64,000 nt of DNA from Pirellulaceae bacterium (GTDB lineage Bacteria > Planctomycetota > Planctomycetia > Pirellulales > Pirellulaceae). Below are positions 61,514 through 64,000 of this stretch, piece after piece (positions within the stretch are counted from its first letter, which is position 1; every line of letters starts with the position of its first letter). The position numbers and the translations under genes were made by a program. The notes beneath the pieces are model-generated. The model made no database searches, was not told the DNA's origin, and saw only the letters and a list, made by a program, of their open reading frames with translations. The stretch is taken from NCBI GenBank assembly GCA_028280445.1, contig JANQLU010000098.1, forward strand, positions 96,871 to 160,870. Reading direction: 5' to 3'.

Positions 61514-61570
61514 TGTGAGCGGCAAGGCGCTCACATTTAATCAACACTGCCTAGCGCCTTGCCGCTCACA
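61514..61570. repeat. GAGCGGC element, copy 6 (rearranged)
   Basis: A 57-bp palindrome TGTGAGCGGCAAGGCGC whose centre is replaced by CACATTTAATCAACACTGCCTAG, i.e. the outer end of the MITE sits in the loop. It looks like a rearranged copy. Just before it, 61484-61500 carries a GGGAGGGTGAGGCTCCC hairpin of another repeat type. Confidence 0.8.
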
Positions 61571-61670
61571 ATGTGTCTGCGGACGACATTCGCCTAACAA
61601 AATTGGCCAGTGCCCGCCCTACCGTTTGACGCGAGCTGATTTGCCGGACAGCGTTTGCGAATCCTTCGAT

Positions 61671-62354
61671 TCACTTTTGTTGGATGTTATCCAGATTGTT
61701 GTCGGCTACGGAAACGGGAGCGCGACTAAACACGAAAATCGGCTCGCAATCCGACAACTCTGGACCGGTTGGCGCCACCATCGCAACGTAGTCGCCTCCA
61801 CTGACAAACTGCAATTTCATCCGACTTTTGTTGCGAGATCCGTCTTCTCGCGTAACATCTACTTCCAGTACCACGTTGTCGCCATCCTCTGAGATGATTT
61901 CCCAAGTCCCGGAAGCACGACTGACCGCGGTGCTGGATGTCACAGAATAGCTCAGTGTTCCGTCAGAATTAAAATCGACGTTGAGTTTCGTGGATTTATA
62001 GATTTGAGCGCTTTGTTCGAGGTATTGTGAAAACGCGGCATCCACCTGGCTTTTTTTAGTAGCCAGTTTACTTTCGTTGATTCCCGCCGTACCAATCCAT
62101 TGACCCGTCAATCGACTATTGGTCGCCGATATCAAAACGGGTTGAACGTCATCGTCTCCATCAGCAACCGAATTGTTACTCGTGCATCCTTTGACAGTAA
62201 ATCCGCTGATGATCAACACCGCCATAACCAGGGCCGCGATGCCAACCCAAGGGAGAGATAGTCGGCGGCGGCGACTCGAACTCCTGCGACGTCCCCATTG
62301 GCGACCGACGGACAACAAATTTCTAAATTTAAAACTTCTGCGTCTTCGTGCCAT
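61671..62354 (-). CDS. Membrane-anchored protein with lipocalin-like domain
   Basis: A 227-residue protein. The N-terminus is extremely Arg-rich (RRRRSF, RRRSSSRRRR), followed by one membrane span (about 35-55) and a Cys in VKGCTSNN. The exterior domain has GQWIGTAGINESKLA, LNVDFNSDGTLSYSVTSSTAVSRASGTWEI and DNVVLEVDVT, a lipocalin-like planctomycete pattern. The ATG at 62354 is preceded by a perfect AAGGAGGT. The lipoprotein gene 62392 (same strand) lies just upstream, with a similar GTWEI/GTWKI repeat, and the two probably form an operon. Confidence 0.75.
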   Translation of the reverse strand: MARRRRSFKFRNLLSVGRQWGRRRSSSRRRRLSLPWVGIAALVMAVLIISGFTVKGCTSNNSVADGDDDVQPVLISATNSRLTGQWIGTAGINESKLATKKSQVDAAFSQYLEQSAQIYKSTKLNVDFNSDGTLSYSVTSSTAVSRASGTWEIISEDGDNVVLEVDVTREDGSRNKSRMKLQFVSGGDYVAMVAPTGPELSDCEPIFVFSRAPVSVADNNLDNIQQK

Positions 62355-62391
62355 TGGCTGACCTCCTTGCCAGCACTGAATCAACGTTAAA

Positions 62392-62895
62392 CTATTTTTT
62401 TCGCCGGAACATCATCTCTCGCTCCAACGCCACCAGGTTCGGCGGAATGAGAATGATGGAATCATTGCCAACCATGGTGACTTGGGTCTGAAAATGATCG
62501 CCTTTCAAAAAACAGGCCACCGTAATTTTCGTGGCGTCGTCACCCAATGATTCTTCGGAAATGATTTTCCAAGTCCCGGTGTGAGTTCCCTGAGGAACCA
62601 TCGCAAAATCAGTTTGTGTTTCGAGCGTTCCGTTTGATTTGAAAATCAAAAACATCTTGCCGGCGCTTTTGCTGTCGCCGACACGATCTTCGAGCCAAGA
62701 TGCGACCAAATCTGACGAATCAAAATCTTTTTCATCAGCAAATACAATTTTGGCCGCCGCCTGCGCTGCTTCTTCTGACGTTTCAATCTCCCAGGTCCCG
62801 ACCAATTTCGAAGAACTTCCGCCGCAACCCGCCAACAGCAACAGAAGTAACAATACGAACGAATTTCGAAAACCTGATTTCACTGAAAATACCAT
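62392..62895 (-). CDS. Lipoprotein with lipocalin-like domain
   Basis: A 167-residue protein with a signal and lipobox LLLAGC. The mature part has GTWEIETSEE, LIFKSNGTLETQTDFAMVPQGTHTGTWKIISEE and VTMVGNDSIILIPPN, the same two-strand GTW pattern as gene 61671, and similar to TIGR03067-type domains. The paralogous pair probably arose by duplication. Its role is unknown, probably envelope-associated. Confidence 0.8.
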   Translation of the reverse strand: MVFSVKSGFRNSFVLLLLLLLAGCGGSSSKLVGTWEIETSEEAAQAAAKIVFADEKDFDSSDLVASWLEDRVGDSKSAGKMFLIFKSNGTLETQTDFAMVPQGTHTGTWKIISEESLGDDATKITVACFLKGDHFQTQVTMVGNDSIILIPPNLVALEREMMFRRKK

Positions 62896-63112
62896 GGGAA
62901 TTTGGCTCGTTGGTTATAGACAACCTCGATTCCGCCTACAACGGCATCCTGTCCGCCTCAACACCAGCTGATAGCAAAAATCGATAGCAGTTAAAAGTTT
63001 ACGGATAATAACGATTTTAATGAATCGGCAAAGTTTTACAGCCGATAACAACCAAAGTTATTCACGTTAATGCGCGTGATCATTTGCACGAAATTGATTG
63101 GGGTGGCTTTCC

Positions 63113-63670
63113 ATGTTCAAGTACATGATGCTTTGTGCCGTAGCTGCAATGGCGGCGATGATGACCGGCTGCTGTGGCGGACCGATTGGTTTTGCAACCG
63201 GCCCCGGCTCCCATTGCAATTATTGCGACGGCGCACCAACTGGACCACAAATTTATCGTGGACCGATCGCTCGGCTGGCTGCAGCCCATAAACGAACGGT
63301 TTGTGGTAACGGTTGTGGAGAAGTCTATTACGGAGAATGGCTGAGCAACCCACCTGATTGCTGCGATCCATGTGACAACGCGCAACAATGTACGCCACCG
63401 ATCGTTCCTCAATGTGGTTTCTTTTACCGACTCTTCCGAGGACTTTACGGCGTCCGTCTTCCGCAGGATGACTGCTGCGAAGAAGAATGTATCGAAGACT
63501 GCGGATCTTGTGACAGCTGTGGCGGCGGCGAAGTGATCCACGAAGGACCAGACTGTTCAAGTTGTGCAGGTGGATCTCGAGGGAACATTCCATTTAATAC
63601 CAAACCGGTTCACCGATCTCCCTACACTCACCCGGCAGCAAGCGATCGTTCGAAAAGCATCCGTCGCTAG
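63113..63670 (+). CDS. Cys-rich lipoprotein
   Basis: A 185-residue exported protein. The signal ends in the lipobox MMTGC. The mature part is very Cys-rich, with CNYCDG, CGNGCGE, CCDPCDNAQQC, CGSCDSCGGGE and CSSC, about 24 Cys in total. Such Cys-rich, Gly-rich small lipoproteins are common in planctomycetes and may build a disulfide-linked envelope. The ATG at 63113 is preferred to a TTG at 63098. A GTAG-type repeat starts four bases after the stop. Confidence 0.85.
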   Translation: MFKYMMLCAVAAMAAMMTGCCGGPIGFATGPGSHCNYCDGAPTGPQIYRGPIARLAAAHKRTVCGNGCGEVYYGEWLSNPPDCCDPCDNAQQCTPPIVPQCGFFYRLFRGLYGVRLPQDDCCEEECIEDCGSCDSCGGGEVIHEGPDCSSCAGGSRGNIPFNTKPVHRSPYTHPAASDRSKSIRR

Positions 63671-63673
63671 CAA

Positions 63674-63747
63674 GTAGGGCCGGTTCCCACCGGCCGTTTG
63701 TTTGATTGGCCGGTAGGGATTGATTGGCCGGTGGGAACCGGCCCTAT
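63674..63747. repeat. GTAG-headed palindromic repeat, copy 4 (with internal duplication)
   Basis: GTAGGGCCGGTTCCCACCGG and its complement, here with an extra GATTGGCCGGTAGG duplication in the middle, so 74 bp rather than 57. The far end reads CCCTAT instead of CCCTAC. It lies four bases after the Cys-rich lipoprotein stop. Confidence 0.88.
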
Positions 63748-63771
63748 GATGAATCGTCTGGATTGTCGATT

Positions 63772-63890
63772 GGGTGCCACTGGCCTCGGCCAGTGATTGC
63801 ATTTTCCTTGGCATAAAACACTTCGATTCAATTCAGTTCATGACGTTGTCGTGGTTTGTGCCCCATGCACTGGCAAAGCCAGTGGCACCC
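63772..63890. repeat. GGTGCCACTGGC inverted-repeat pair
   Basis: A hairpin unit GGGTGCCACTGGC with CCAGTG (63772-63795) is matched by its reverse complement at 63868-63890 (CACTGGC ... GCCAGTGGCACCC), each able to fold by itself. This is a fourth repeat family, present once in the window. Confidence 0.85.
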
Positions 63891-63921
63891 GACGCGCGAT
63901 CAAACCACTCGAAACTATGAA

Positions 63922-64000
63922 GGAAACCTCCGTCGAGCAAAAATTGAAACATTCTCAAGTTTTCGTTTCATTCACCGCCGGAGGTTTCCATGTACCACGT
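63922..64000. other. Inverted repeat before a possible start codon at the window edge
   Basis: Perfect 11-bp arms GGAAACCTCCG (63922-63932) and CGGAGGTTTCC (63979-63989) stand directly in front of an ATG at 63990; the second arm contains a GGAGG ribosome-binding site. If a gene starts here, its ribosome-binding site would be sequestered in the hairpin. The frame (MYHV...) runs off the edge, so its identity cannot be judged. Confidence 0.4.

Noticed and set aside
1..64000. CRISPR arrays, prophage genes or integrase/att sites
   Set aside because: No set of regularly spaced direct repeats, cas genes, phage structural genes or integrase was seen; all repeats found are inverted and dispersed.

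Overview
This 64 kb window looks like chromosomal DNA of a member of the Planctomycetota, probably a Pirellulales-type organism of intermediate GC. No rRNA or taxonomic marker was compared, so this is inferred from gene style. The pointers are four large transmembrane Ser/Thr kinases, several ECF-like sigma factors beside them, FG-GAP, DUF1573 and M28/M14 secreted proteins, Tat-exported proteins of unknown function, Cys-rich lipoproteins, an archaeal-type ProRS, and many interspersed palindromic repeats. About 47 protein genes are supported. I found no rRNA, convincing tRNA, CRISPR array or prophage.

Layout. 0-3.3 kb: a DinB-like protein, a MOSC protein and a membrane protein, then a RAYT (Y1/HUH transposase of the REP type) bracketed by two inverted pairs of its likely REP substrate. 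3.3-11.6 kb: a polymorphic-toxin operon with a membrane-anchored protein, a 2,304-residue secreted RHS protein carrying a WHH-type HNH nuclease signature near its C-terminus, and a SUKH (SMI1/KNR4) immunity protein immediately downstream. 11.9-28.6 kb: an island of three independent sigma-factor/transmembrane-kinase modules: (i) sigma, TPR-CHAT protease, kinase and a small beta-rich protein; (ii) sigma, kinase with an N-terminal zinc-finger-like anti-sigma motif, and an unknown Cys-cluster protein; (iii) a TPR kinase divergent from an ECF sigma factor. An aminotransferase, a RidA protein and degenerate intergenic DNA lie between them.

28.6-42.9 kb: secreted or envelope proteins (FG-GAP propeller, pseudopilin-like protein, M28 peptidase with a His-rich NPHA repeat insert, a flavin halogenase-like oxidoreductase, a YdcF protein and a three-gene operon of envelope proteins). 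43-51 kb: LRR protein, LeuB-type dehydrogenase, SNase-like protein, small Cys-motif protein, HNH nuclease, ferredoxin, a sigma-region-2-only protein, a lipoprotein operon and a fourth kinase. 51-64 kb: a Tat-exported sugar isomerase-like protein, a metallophosphatase/tetraheme cytochrome fusion, DUF1573, DUF4416, ProRS, an M14 peptidase, a YhaM-like exoribonuclease, and three small envelope or lipoprotein genes.

The repeats form at least four families: RAYT-REPs headed GGGTCGGGAG, GTAG-headed GC palindromes, a MITE-like GAGCGGC palindrome with GTTGATTAAAT ends, and longer inverted repeats. Several supply the stop codon, and sometimes the last residues, of neighbouring genes. The best candidates for an undescribed system are the two sigma-kinase operons with an extra effector-like gene: sigma/CHAT/kinase/small protein, and sigma/zinc-finger kinase/Cys-cluster protein.
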